The notes beneath the pieces were generated by a model. It made no database searches, was not told the DNA's origin, and worked only from the letters and a program-made list of their open reading frames with translations. 13,944 bases of DNA from positions 1 through 13,944 of the forward strand of contig JAAYJY010000224.1 of NCBI GenBank assembly GCA_012522705.1, in the 5' to 3' direction. This document shows positions 5,599 through 12,488 of this stretch, one piece after another (the stretch's first letter is position 1; every line of letters begins with the position of its first letter). The translations under genes and the position numbers were made by a program. The DNA comes from Syntrophomonadaceae bacterium (lineage in GTDB: Bacteria; Bacillota; Syntrophomonadia; Syntrophomonadales; Syntrophomonadaceae).

Positions 5599-6525
5599 TT
5601 GTCCAGCAGGATGCACAGGTTGCAATACAAAAACAGGATGAATAGCGTCATCAAGCTAGCATTGGTCTTGTTGGCCGTGGCGATTGCCCTGGGAATCTTA
5701 TACCGTGTAGGTTCACAGGCCCTGATCGTCTTTGGCAAAATGAACCGGCAGATCCAGATGGTAGAGTATGGCACCATGGAAGAACGACTGACAGCCCAAG
5801 CCGCGGTATTGAATCATGAAGAAATTTTCTTGGCCCGGGAGGCGGGGCGTTTTGAAAATATGGCCAAAGATAAAGAAAAGGTTGGGAAGGGTACCCTGTT
5901 GGGATATTTCATTACCAATGAGGGAAAAAGCATCGTACGGGCTGCCGAGGCGGGTGTTTTCGTCCGCACTACCGACGGTTTGGAGGAAGTGTTCGCCAAC
6001 CTGGATCTGGCCGGGGTCACTTCTGAAGTGTTCCAGTACAAGCCCACTCCCACCTTTTTGGAGAAGCCGGTGCAGATCGGACAACCCATATACAAGATCG
6101 TGGACGGGCTAATGCCTACCAGACTGCTGTTGAAAATGTCTGCCGATGCTTCCGAGATTGAGATTCAACCGGGCCAGAAATTGGCCATAGTGGGTGAAGG
6201 CGAGGACTGGGGCCGGGGCAGGGTAGTCGAGTTACAGAAGGAATCAGGTGATTTGATGATGATGGTCCAATTGGATAGCTTTTGTGAAAAAAGCATCAAC
6301 AAACGCTTTATAAAGGTAGACGCGGTCTTGGACAGCCGCACCGGTTTTCTGGTGTCGGCTCAAGCCATAGTGGCAAGAGACGGTAAACAAGGCGTCTACT
6401 GTGCCGTGGGTAAATTCACCGAATTCAAACCAGTGGAGATAATCAAGCAGAAGGATGACATAGTACTGGTAGATGGGTTGGACAAAAATGACTTTATAGT
6501 CACCAATCCTACTGCTAGAATATAG
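5599..6525 (+). CDS. HlyD-like membrane-anchored adaptor protein of the ylm cluster
   Basis: A 308-residue protein with a basic N-terminus, one membrane segment at about residues 18-37, and a long soluble part predicted outside the membrane. The part after the membrane segment (VEYGTMEERLTAQAAVLNHEE) and the later beta-rich repeats resemble HlyD/membrane-fusion adaptor proteins, a gene often annotated this way beside ylmE and sepF in Clostridia. No ABC or RND partner is nearby, and the long coiled-coil hairpin of classical adaptors is not evident, so an export role is doubtful; an envelope or division role is a guess from context. The start is uncertain: TTG 5599 follows GGGGGTAGGGG, while ATG 5611 and ATG 5638 lack good sites. 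It ends in TAG, one base before ylmE. Confidence 0.65.
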   Translation: MSSRMHRLQYKNRMNSVIKLALVLLAVAIALGILYRVGSQALIVFGKMNRQIQMVEYGTMEERLTAQAAVLNHEEIFLAREAGRFENMAKDKEKVGKGTLLGYFITNEGKSIVRAAEAGVFVRTTDGLEEVFANLDLAGVTSEVFQYKPTPTFLEKPVQIGQPIYKIVDGLMPTRLLLKMSADASEIEIQPGQKLAIVGEGEDWGRGRVVELQKESGDLMMMVQLDSFCEKSINKRFIKVDAVLDSRTGFLVSAQAIVARDGKQGVYCAVGKFTEFKPVEIIKQKDDIVLVDGLDKNDFIVTNPTARI

Positions 6526-6526
6526 G

Positions 6527-7225
6527 ATGACGAGCATAAACATGGAAGACATAAGACAACGGTTAAACCAGATCCGACAAAATATCGGGCGAGCGGCTCG
6601 CCATAGCGGACGCACTGAAAAGGATATAATCCTGGTGGCGGTCAGCAAGACAGTGGGACCGGATGCGGTTATGGCGGCTTATGACATGGGTGTGACCGAT
6701 TTCGGGGAAAACCGGGTACAGGAGCTTATCCGCAAGAGCAGTCACCTTCCCGAGGCCCGCTGGCATTTTATCGGCAGGCTCCAGACCAACAAGGTTAAGG
6801 ATGTGGTTGGAAGAACTTGCCTGATTCACTCCTTGGATCGCTGGACGCTGGCCGAGGAGATAAATAAACGGGCCATAAGGATGGGCATTAGGATTCCGGC
6901 TTTGGTCCAGGTCAACATCACCGGGGAAGGCAGCAAAACCGGATTGGATCCAGGGGAGGTCCCCGCATTTCTGCAGTCCGCCGATCAGTTGCCAGCGTTG
7001 CAAATCATGGGCTTGATGACAATAGCCCAAGAGGATCCCGACCCGGAAGCAAGCCGGCCGGTGTTCCGGGAACTGGCACGCTTGCGCAGCCGGATGGCGG
7101 CAAATTCACCTGAATATGTGCAGCTTGGCTGCCTTTCCATGGGGATGTCCCAGGATTACCAGGTGGCCATCGAAGAAGGCGCTGATATTGTACGTATCGG
7201 CAGCGCGCTGTTTGAGCAGCGGTAA
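6527..7225 (+). CDS. ylmE: YggS/YlmE family PLP-binding homeostasis protein
   Basis: A 232-residue single-domain TIM-barrel protein that binds pyridoxal 5'-phosphate and buffers vitamin B6 and amino acid pools; no catalytic reaction is known. The PLP lysine is K41 in VAVSKTV (K36 if translation begins at the second ATG, 6542, the position found in E. coli YggS). Other family blocks are DFGENRVQEL, WHFIGRLQTNKVK, LVQVNITGEGSKTG, MGLMTI, LSMGMSQDY and the phosphate-binding VRIGSALF end. Start ATG 6527 lies one base after the preceding TAG, implying translational coupling. Genetic linkage with proC and sepF is widespread, including in cyanobacteria. Confidence 0.95.
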   Translation: MTSINMEDIRQRLNQIRQNIGRAARHSGRTEKDIILVAVSKTVGPDAVMAAYDMGVTDFGENRVQELIRKSSHLPEARWHFIGRLQTNKVKDVVGRTCLIHSLDRWTLAEEINKRAIRMGIRIPALVQVNITGEGSKTGLDPGEVPAFLQSADQLPALQIMGLMTIAQEDPDPEASRPVFRELARLRSRMAANSPEYVQLGCLSMGMSQDYQVAIEEGADIVRIGSALFEQR

Positions 7226-7254
7226 AGACCGATAAGGAACAGGAGGAAAATCGC

Positions 7255-7695
7255 ATGGGAGTTATGGATAGCGTTTGGAAATGGCTGGGCGTACAGTCCG
7301 AGGTGGAGGAAGAATACGAATTCGAGTCACGCCCGGTGCCATTGGAGCGTGACAACCGGGCCACTGCCAATGTGGTGGCTCTTCATACTGCCGGCAAAGG
7401 CGCCAAGGTAGTGGTATGCGAGCCGGCTCGGTTTGAAGAGGTACAAGCCCTGGTCGATCATCTGAAAAATCGCAAGCAGGTCATAGTGAATTTTGAAAAC
7501 ACTCCCCCGGAATTGTCCCAAAAGATAATTGATTTTGTCAGCGGGGCAGTATATGCGCTGGACGGGCATAGTCAGCAATTAGGCCAGAATATATTTTTGT
7601 TTGCCCCCTCATCGGTGGAGATAACATCGGACAGTAAAAACCTGATGCGTAAAAATGACTTTTTTAAGTCCGATCCCTTTGGGGGAAAGCAGTAA
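7255..7695 (+). CDS. sepF: Cell division protein SepF
   Basis: A 146-residue protein. The N-terminal residues 1-14 (MGVMDSVWKWLGVQ) form the amphipathic helix that attaches SepF to the membrane, followed by an acidic linker and a compact beta-alpha domain (about residues 55-130) with VVVCEPARFEEVQALVDHL and VIVNFENTPPELSQKIIDFVSGAVYALDG split over two blocks. SepF polymerises into rings, binds the C-terminal tail of FtsZ, and helps anchor and shape the division septum. The ATG has a clear AGGAGG at 7241-7246. Its TAA overlaps the proC ATG (TAATG). The neighbours ylmG and divIVA support a division role. Confidence 0.95.
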   Translation: MGVMDSVWKWLGVQSEVEEEYEFESRPVPLERDNRATANVVALHTAGKGAKVVVCEPARFEEVQALVDHLKNRKQVIVNFENTPPELSQKIIDFVSGAVYALDGHSQQLGQNIFLFAPSSVEITSDSKNLMRKNDFFKSDPFGGKQ

Positions 7696-8498
7696 TGCCT
7701 GTCAATCTGGGCATCATAGGATGCGGTAAGATGGGCTATGCCCTTATGAAAGGGATAAGCGGAGATCCATCGAGATACGGAGACATCTATGTGTACGATG
7801 TGGATGAAACCCGGGTGTGTCTGTTTGTAGACGAATTCCAGGCCCGGCCGGTTTCGCCGGATGTGGTGGTGGCCGGTTCCGATATCATCATCCTGGGGGT
7901 AAAACCAGGCCAGGTCAGGGAAGTGCTGCAGGCCACCCGCGACCAGTGGAACGGAGACAAACTGCTGGTGTCGATTGCGGCCGGCATCAAGATTGCCAGC
8001 ATCGAAGAACAATTGCCGGAAGGAGTGCGAGTGGTACGGGTAATGCCCAATACTCCATGTTTGGTGGGTGAAGGCATGGCGGCCCTGGCCGGCGGGCACC
8101 GGGCCAGCCCGGCTGACCTGCAATCGGTACGGGAAATGCTGGAGCAAGTAGGATTGACCATCACCGTCGAGGAGTCCTACCTGGATGCGGTAACTGCCGT
8201 CTCGGGCAGTGGTCCCGCCTATGTATTCCTGCTGATTGAGGCCTTTATGGATGCCGCTCTAAGTACGGGATTGAGCAGCGATATAAGCCGCCAATTGGTT
8301 TTGCAGGCTGTTAAAGGCAGCGTCAAGATGCTGGAGCAATCCGGAGTTCACCCCGCGGTCCTGAAGGCCCAGGTCATTTCTCCGGGCGGGACTACCATTG
8401 TCGGCCTGAGGGCATTGGAAGCGGGCGGAGTGCGGGAAGCCTTTTTTGCCGCTGTGGAAAAGGCCCAAAGGCGGGCCGTGGAATTGGGCACTGATTAA
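7695..8498 (+). CDS. proC: Pyrroline-5-carboxylate reductase
   Basis: A 267-residue NAD(P)H-dependent enzyme catalysing the last step of proline synthesis, 1-pyrroline-5-carboxylate to proline. The N-terminal Rossmann fold starts with LGIIGCGKMG (residues 5-14). VRVMPNTPCLVGEGM and the substrate-site block SGSGPAYVFLLIEAF (from residue 170) are typical, as is the C-terminal SPGGTTIVGLRALE. The length is that of a normal ProC. The ATG overlaps the sepF stop by one base, so the two are translationally coupled. The linkage ylmE-sepF-proC is conserved far beyond Firmicutes, though why division and proline synthesis travel together is not settled. Confidence 0.96.
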   Translation: MPVNLGIIGCGKMGYALMKGISGDPSRYGDIYVYDVDETRVCLFVDEFQARPVSPDVVVAGSDIIILGVKPGQVREVLQATRDQWNGDKLLVSIAAGIKIASIEEQLPEGVRVVRVMPNTPCLVGEGMAALAGGHRASPADLQSVREMLEQVGLTITVEESYLDAVTAVSGSGPAYVFLLIEAFMDAALSTGLSSDISRQLVLQAVKGSVKMLEQSGVHPAVLKAQVISPGGTTIVGLRALEAGGVREAFFAAVEKAQRRAVELGTD

Positions 8499-8518
8499 TA
8501 TTTTAGGAGGATAACTGT

Positions 8519-8782
8519 TTGAACCCGATAATTCAGTTGGTAGACATAGTATTTGAGGTTCTCGTATGGTTGGTAATCATCCGTTGTATACTCTCTTTTG
8601 TGCGTCATAATCCCTATCAGCCCCTGATAAGGTTTGTCTATGACGTGACCGAGCCGATTATGACACCTTTTCGCAGACTCATACCAGCCGCCGGGGGGAT
8701 AGATTTCTCACCTATAGTCGTGGTATTGGTGCTATCTCTGCTGCAGAGCGTAGTTATCCGGTTCTTATATTCTATTCTTTAA
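8519..8782 (+). CDS. ylmG: YggT family membrane protein YlmG
   Basis: An 87-residue protein with two hydrophobic membrane segments (about residues 7-25 and 65-85) separated by the family motif region RHNPYQPLIRFVYDVTEPIMTPFRR, quoted here in part: NPYQP and TEPIMTPFRRL are the key blocks. YlmG/YggT proteins lie in the division gene cluster of Gram-positive bacteria. Plastid and cyanobacterial relatives affect nucleoid or division organisation, but the molecular function is unknown. Translation starts at TTG 8519, supported by TTAGGAGG (8503-8510) eight bases upstream. It sits between proC and the U32 gene with gaps of 20 and 24 bp. Confidence 0.9.
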   Translation: MNPIIQLVDIVFEVLVWLVIIRCILSFVRHNPYQPLIRFVYDVTEPIMTPFRRLIPAAGGIDFSPIVVVLVLSLLQSVVIRFLYSIL

Positions 8783-8806
8783 GAGGAAACCTTTAAGGAG
8801 CACACC

Positions 8807-10714
8807 ATGATGATGCCTGAACTGGAATTGCTGGCTCCAGCCGGTAAAATGGATGTCCTGTACAGTGTGATCGAAGCCGGTGCGGACGCCGTATACCTGG
8901 GCGGCAAACGCTTCAGCATGCGCGGCCTGCGCCCCGATTACAATTTCAGCGACGCCGAACTGCAACAAGCAGTGGATCTCGCGCATGGCCGGCAGCGCCG
9001 TCTGTATGTAACCCTCAATAATCTTTATTACAGCGATGAGATTGATGATATAACTGAATATCTATTCTTCTTGCGGCAGGTGGGGGTCGATGCCTTGATC
9101 GTTCAGGATCTGGGCATAGCTACCCTGTGCCAGGAATTGAAATTGGACATCCCCCTGCATGCCAGCGTACAGATGGGCATTGCCAATCTGGAAGCGGTGA
9201 GACTGCTGGAGGAGAATGGTTTTGCCCGGGCCATCCTATCCAAGAACGTTTCAATGGTGGAGACTGCCGCCATAGCAGCGGGGACCGGTATGGGAATTGA
9301 ATATTTTGTGCAAGGTGATCTGTGTGTGGCGCATACCGGGCAGTGCTACATGAGCAGCATAATGACCGGTGAGCATGGCAATCGGGGCTTATGCCGCAAG
9401 CCTTGCCGCTGGCAATATCAACTGCTCGGGGGGGGAAGCGAGCCGGGCCCCTACAAATACTACCTGGCTCACAAGGATCTGTGCCTTTATCCTTACCTCA
9501 AGCAGATGGTAGAGGCGGGGGTTACGTCCTTTAAGATCGAAGGGCGGATGCGGAGCGCCCGGTACCTGGGTTGGTTGGTCTCGACCTACCGGCAGGCCCT
9601 GGACCGGCTCATCGCCAACCCCGACGGTTATAGCACCGACGCCAAGGAAATAGAAGCGCTTCATGAGAACCGTATCCGCAATTATACCGCCGGCAATTGG
9701 CTGAAACCCTTGGATGCGACGGCGGTCGATTTAACCGGGGAAAGGGAACCGGTCAAGGGCCAGGCGGAGATTATGCCCCGCCTGGATGTAGAGGGACAGA
9801 TGAAAACCGCAACTGCTGCGATAACTGAGGTGCCAGAGCTGACCGTGAAGGTGGGCGGACTGGACGGACTGGAAGCGATTCTGCCGTTGGGGATAGACAA
9901 TATCATCCTGGGCAGTGAAATTATTCGCCAAAACAAGCAGAACTGGACCGCATCGGCGGTTATGAAGGCGGCCCAAATGCTGAAGACGGGCCCGAGCCGG
10001 TTATTCCTGGAGACCCCGCGGATCGTGAGCCAAAAAGACCTACCGGAGATAGCGGATTTAAGGACCCTGGCTCTTCAAGCCGGCGTTGATGGCGTAGTAG
10101 TAAATGATGCCGGCAGTCTGAGAATGTTTAAGGATAGCGGACTAGAGATATGGGCTGGTTATGGGCTGAACATATTCAATCACGCCGCCGCCCAGTTTCT
10201 TTTTGACCAGGGGATCCGACGGATAACAACTTCGGTAGAATTAAGCCGCCCCTACATTCAGTCGATGCTGCAGGCCGGGACACCGGCCGAGATAGTGGTG
10301 CACGGACCTCTGCCCTGCCTGGTGAGCGATTATTGCATGGTCCAGGCTTTCCATGATAAAGTCGATGAACAATGCCCCTGCTACTGTGTACTGAGCGAGT
10401 ACTCCTTGCGCGATACCGAAGGGCAGGACTACCGCATCATCAGCGATGCCAAGTGCCGCACTTATGTTTATGCACCCTACGACCTGTGCCTGCTTCCGTA
10501 CCTGCATGAGTTGGCTAGGGCGGGGGTTAAATCCTTCCGCATCGAGGGGCAGTTCTACCAACCCCGGAACCTCCGCGATATCGTGGTCGGCTACCAGGAG
10601 GCCTTGCGCTGCCTGGCAGCCGGGGAACCGCCACCATCCGGCCTGGGTGCGCGCCTGGCATCTCTCAGCCCGTGGGGCTTGAACGCGGCCACCTATGCTC
10701 ATGATCCGTCCTGA
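8807..10714 (+). CDS. U32 family protein with tandem U32 halves (probable RNA hydroxylation factor)
   Basis: A 635-residue protein annotated by family as peptidase U32. The first half starts with ELLAPAGKMDVLYSVIEAGA and has the cysteine set C173, C180, C196 and C200 typical of the iron-sulfur U32 proteins. The second half repeats the fold: residues 223-268 and 558-603 share 22 of 46 positions (DLCLxPYL, AGVxSFxIEG). It has its own cysteines (C504, C510, C523, C525, C527). Studied relatives in E. coli (TrhP/YegQ for tRNA U34, RlhA for 23S rRNA C2501) hydroxylate RNA with prephenate-dependent chemistry, so an RNA-modifying role is more likely than proteolysis; the substrate is unknown. The triple ATG at 8807 follows AAGGAG (8795-8800). 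It lies where Bacillus carries ylmH. Confidence 0.88.
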   Translation: MMMPELELLAPAGKMDVLYSVIEAGADAVYLGGKRFSMRGLRPDYNFSDAELQQAVDLAHGRQRRLYVTLNNLYYSDEIDDITEYLFFLRQVGVDALIVQDLGIATLCQELKLDIPLHASVQMGIANLEAVRLLEENGFARAILSKNVSMVETAAIAAGTGMGIEYFVQGDLCVAHTGQCYMSSIMTGEHGNRGLCRKPCRWQYQLLGGGSEPGPYKYYLAHKDLCLYPYLKQMVEAGVTSFKIEGRMRSARYLGWLVSTYRQALDRLIANPDGYSTDAKEIEALHENRIRNYTAGNWLKPLDATAVDLTGEREPVKGQAEIMPRLDVEGQMKTATAAITEVPELTVKVGGLDGLEAILPLGIDNIILGSEIIRQNKQNWTASAVMKAAQMLKTGPSRLFLETPRIVSQKDLPEIADLRTLALQAGVDGVVVNDAGSLRMFKDSGLEIWAGYGLNIFNHAAAQFLFDQGIRRITTSVELSRPYIQSMLQAGTPAEIVVHGPLPCLVSDYCMVQAFHDKVDEQCPCYCVLSEYSLRDTEGQDYRIISDAKCRTYVYAPYDLCLLPYLHELARAGVKSFRIEGQFYQPRNLRDIVVGYQEALRCLAAGEPPPSGLGARLASLSPWGLNAATYAHDPS

Positions 10715-10753
10715 ACCGTGGGACGGGCAGAGAATCTTTAAGAGGGTGAAAAG

Positions 10754-11254
10754 ATGATAACCGGCATCGAGATCAGAAACCATCAGTTTTCCAAGTCATT
10801 GTTCGGATTCAGACAGGAAGAAGTCCGGGAGTTTATCGAGCAGGTAGCCCATGACTATGAGACTGTATACAGTGAAAACGCGCAGCTCAGGGAGAACATA
10901 CAGAAGCAGCTGTTCGAATTGGAGAAGTACCGTAAGCTGGAAGCGACTATGAACAACAGTCTGATCCTGGCCCAGCAGACAGCTGAGGAGCTTAAACTGA
11001 ATGCCCGTCAGGAAGCCACCAAGATACTGGAGGATTCCAAACGTTCCATCGCGGAAATGCTGGCTGCCTACCAAGAATTGATGCGACACCTCAACGTGTT
11101 CAATCTGGAGATGAAAACGCAATTGCAGGTGGAATTGGAATTACTGGATAGCAATCTGAAAAAGAACCAGGAAGTGAGCGCCTTTTTCACCAAACCGGAC
11201 ATTCAAGCTCTGCTGGACAACCTTAACAACCTGCGATTGGAAGATACCGAGTGA
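10754..11254 (+). CDS. divIVA: DivIVA domain cell-division protein
   Basis: A 166-residue coiled-coil protein. The N-terminal domain (residues 1-50) has the DivIVA pattern ITGIEIRNHQFSKSLFGFR, with the Phe/Arg-containing loop that inserts into curved membrane, followed by a heptad-rich part with VREFIEQVAHDYETVYSEN. A second long coiled coil (about 60-150) promotes oligomers. DivIVA marks septa and cell poles and recruits Min proteins, chromosome-anchoring or envelope factors depending on species. The ATG follows AGAGGGTGA (10741-10749). Its TGA overlaps the next start. Length and position downstream of ylmG match other Firmicutes. Confidence 0.93.
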   Translation: MITGIEIRNHQFSKSLFGFRQEEVREFIEQVAHDYETVYSENAQLRENIQKQLFELEKYRKLEATMNNSLILAQQTAEELKLNARQEATKILEDSKRSIAEMLAAYQELMRHLNVFNLEMKTQLQVELELLDSNLKKNQEVSAFFTKPDIQALLDNLNNLRLEDTE

Positions 11255-11553
11255 TGCTCAAACTATCCAAGAGTGCTGGCGGAGTGCGCCTGGAGGTAAA
11301 GGTGCAGCCGCGTTCCTCCCGCAATCAGATAGTCGGTGAACAGAACGGGGCATTGAAGATAAGGCTTACCGCCCCCCCGGTAGATGGCGAAGCCAATGCG
11401 GCCCTGATTTGTTTTCTGCCCTCCCGGCTCCGAATCCCCCGCCAGAAGATCCACTTGGTGAAAGGAGATACTTCCCGCCAGAAGATCGTCGAGATTGACG
11501 GACTCGATCCCGACCAACTGCTGGCCCGCCTCGATCTCAAGCCTTCTTTGTAA
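11254..11553 (+). CDS. DUF167/YggU family protein
   Basis: A 99-residue basic protein of the DUF167 (YggU) family. The family signature is clear: LEVKVQPRSSRNQIVG, LKIRLTAPPVDGEANAALI and VKGDTSRQKIVEIDGL. The fold is known from structures, but no function is established. ATG 11254 overlaps the divIVA TGA as TGATG; GTG 11251 just before it would add one residue. It ends the tight run of genes, and 141 bp without a recognised signal separate it from nth. Confidence 0.9.
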   Translation: MLKLSKSAGGVRLEVKVQPRSSRNQIVGEQNGALKIRLTAPPVDGEANAALICFLPSRLRIPRQKIHLVKGDTSRQKIVEIDGLDPDQLLARLDLKPSL

Positions 11554-11694
11554 GCGCGCTTACCAACACCTGGCGCGGCAATGAGCCGAGGGATAGTCTT
11601 AAAGGGTAGAGGCTAATCTTTACTAGCGGACCACAAATTGCATCTTTGTTATGGTTTTACGGTTTCATGACGGAGCGGATAGGCAGGTGGTAGA
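11554..11694. other. Intergenic gap without recognisable signal
   Basis: These 141 bp between the DUF167 gene and nth contain no convincing promoter, terminator or reading frame. The only sites I can name are short GC repeats near 11554-11576 and the nth ribosome site AGGTGG at 11685-11690. Confidence 0.5.
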
Positions 11695-12327
11695 GTGAAG
11701 AACGGAAAAAAGAAGCGCGCCGCCCAGATACTGGAGAGCCTGCAGCAGGAATTTCCCGACGCTGGCACTATGCTGGACTTTGGCGATACCTTCCAACTGC
11801 TGGTGGCGGTGGTCCTGTCAGCCCAGAGTACTGATGCCCAGGTGAACCGGGTGACCAGCCAGGTGTTCTCCCGCTATCAAACCGCTTCGGATTTTGCCGC
11901 AGCCAACCTGGAGGAGTTGGAAGAGGCCATCCGGGGGGGGGGACTGTTTCGAACCAAGGCCAGTAATATTCAGAAGATCGCCCGCATCTTGCTGGAGCAG
12001 TACCAGGGACAGGTGCCGGGGGATTTTGAGGAACTGCTCAAAATGCCGGGAATCGGCAGGAAGACAGCCTATGTCATGATGTCGGTAGGCTTCAATAAGC
12101 CGGGGCTGGGGGTCGACACCCATGTCCACCGGGTCAGCAACCGATTGGGATTGGTAGCGGAGAAAACCGCGGACAAAACTGAGCTAGCCTTAAAGGCTAT
12201 CATACCCCGTCAGCAGTGGAGTCAGGCCCATCACCTGCTGATATTTCACGGCCGTCAGACCTGCCTGGCCCGCCGGCCAAAGTGCCCGACCTGTGTGATA
12301 AACTCGCTTTGTGACCAAAGATTGTGA
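11695..12327 (+). CDS. nth: Endonuclease III
   Basis: A 210-residue base-excision-repair glycosylase/AP lyase that removes oxidised pyrimidines. The helix-hairpin-helix MPGIGRKTA contains catalytic K123, and D141 lies in GVDTHVHR. The [4Fe-4S] ligands C190, C197, C200 and C206 follow the exact Nth spacing C-x6-C-x2-C-x5-C. The early block LLVAVVLSAQSTDAQVN is also typical. Start GTG 11695 has AGGTGG (11685-11690) four bases upstream and gives the normal family length. It lies between the division run and ileS on the same strand, with gaps of 141 and 161 bp, so it may be a separate unit. Confidence 0.96.
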   Translation: MKNGKKKRAAQILESLQQEFPDAGTMLDFGDTFQLLVAVVLSAQSTDAQVNRVTSQVFSRYQTASDFAAANLEELEEAIRGGGLFRTKASNIQKIARILLEQYQGQVPGDFEELLKMPGIGRKTAYVMMSVGFNKPGLGVDTHVHRVSNRLGLVAEKTADKTELALKAIIPRQQWSQAHHLLIFHGRQTCLARRPKCPTCVINSLCDQRL

Positions 12328-12371
12328 GGAATCGCTGTCGGCGGCGGGGGAGGGGCGGGACCGCAGTTGTT

Positions 12372-12401
12372 TTGGATAATATATGTATGCTAAAATATAA
12401 T
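12372..12401 (+). promoter_or_regulatory. Probable sigma-A promoter of ileS
   Basis: TTGGAT (12372-12377) and a perfect TATAAT (12396-12401) are separated by 18 bases in an AT-rich stretch that stands out from the GC-rich surroundings. The start would fall near 12408, giving an 80-base leader before the ileS ATG. This is much shorter than a T-box leader. Confidence 0.65.
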
Positions 12402-12414
12402 ACGTTTTATCCGG

Positions 12415-12484
12415 CTATGACACCTTTCGTCCCGGGGACGAGAGGTATTTTGTTCGATAAAGAAAATAACTGGTAAGGTGGTAG
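12415..12484 (+). promoter_or_regulatory. ileS leader with two competing structures
   Basis: ACCTTTCGTCC (12422-12432) pairs with GGACGAGAGGT (12436-12446) as an 11-bp stem with one G-U pair and a 3-base loop CGG. It is followed by the T-rich TATTTTGTT (12446-12454), which resembles a weak terminator. The left side of that stem includes CACCTT (12421-12426), exactly complementary to the ileS Shine-Dalgarno region AAGGTG (12475-12480); CTA (12415-12417) can add pairs with TAG (12482-12484). The stem and the Shine-Dalgarno pairing exclude each other. No ligand or tRNA-binding signature is recognised. Confidence 0.45.
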
Positions 12485-12488
12485 TAAA

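Noticed and set aside
12471..12488. T-box sequence AAGGTGGTA before ileS
   Set aside because: It matches only part of the T-box core, lacks the ACCGCG part, and serves as the ribosome site. The leader is about 80 bases, with no specifier loop or stem I.
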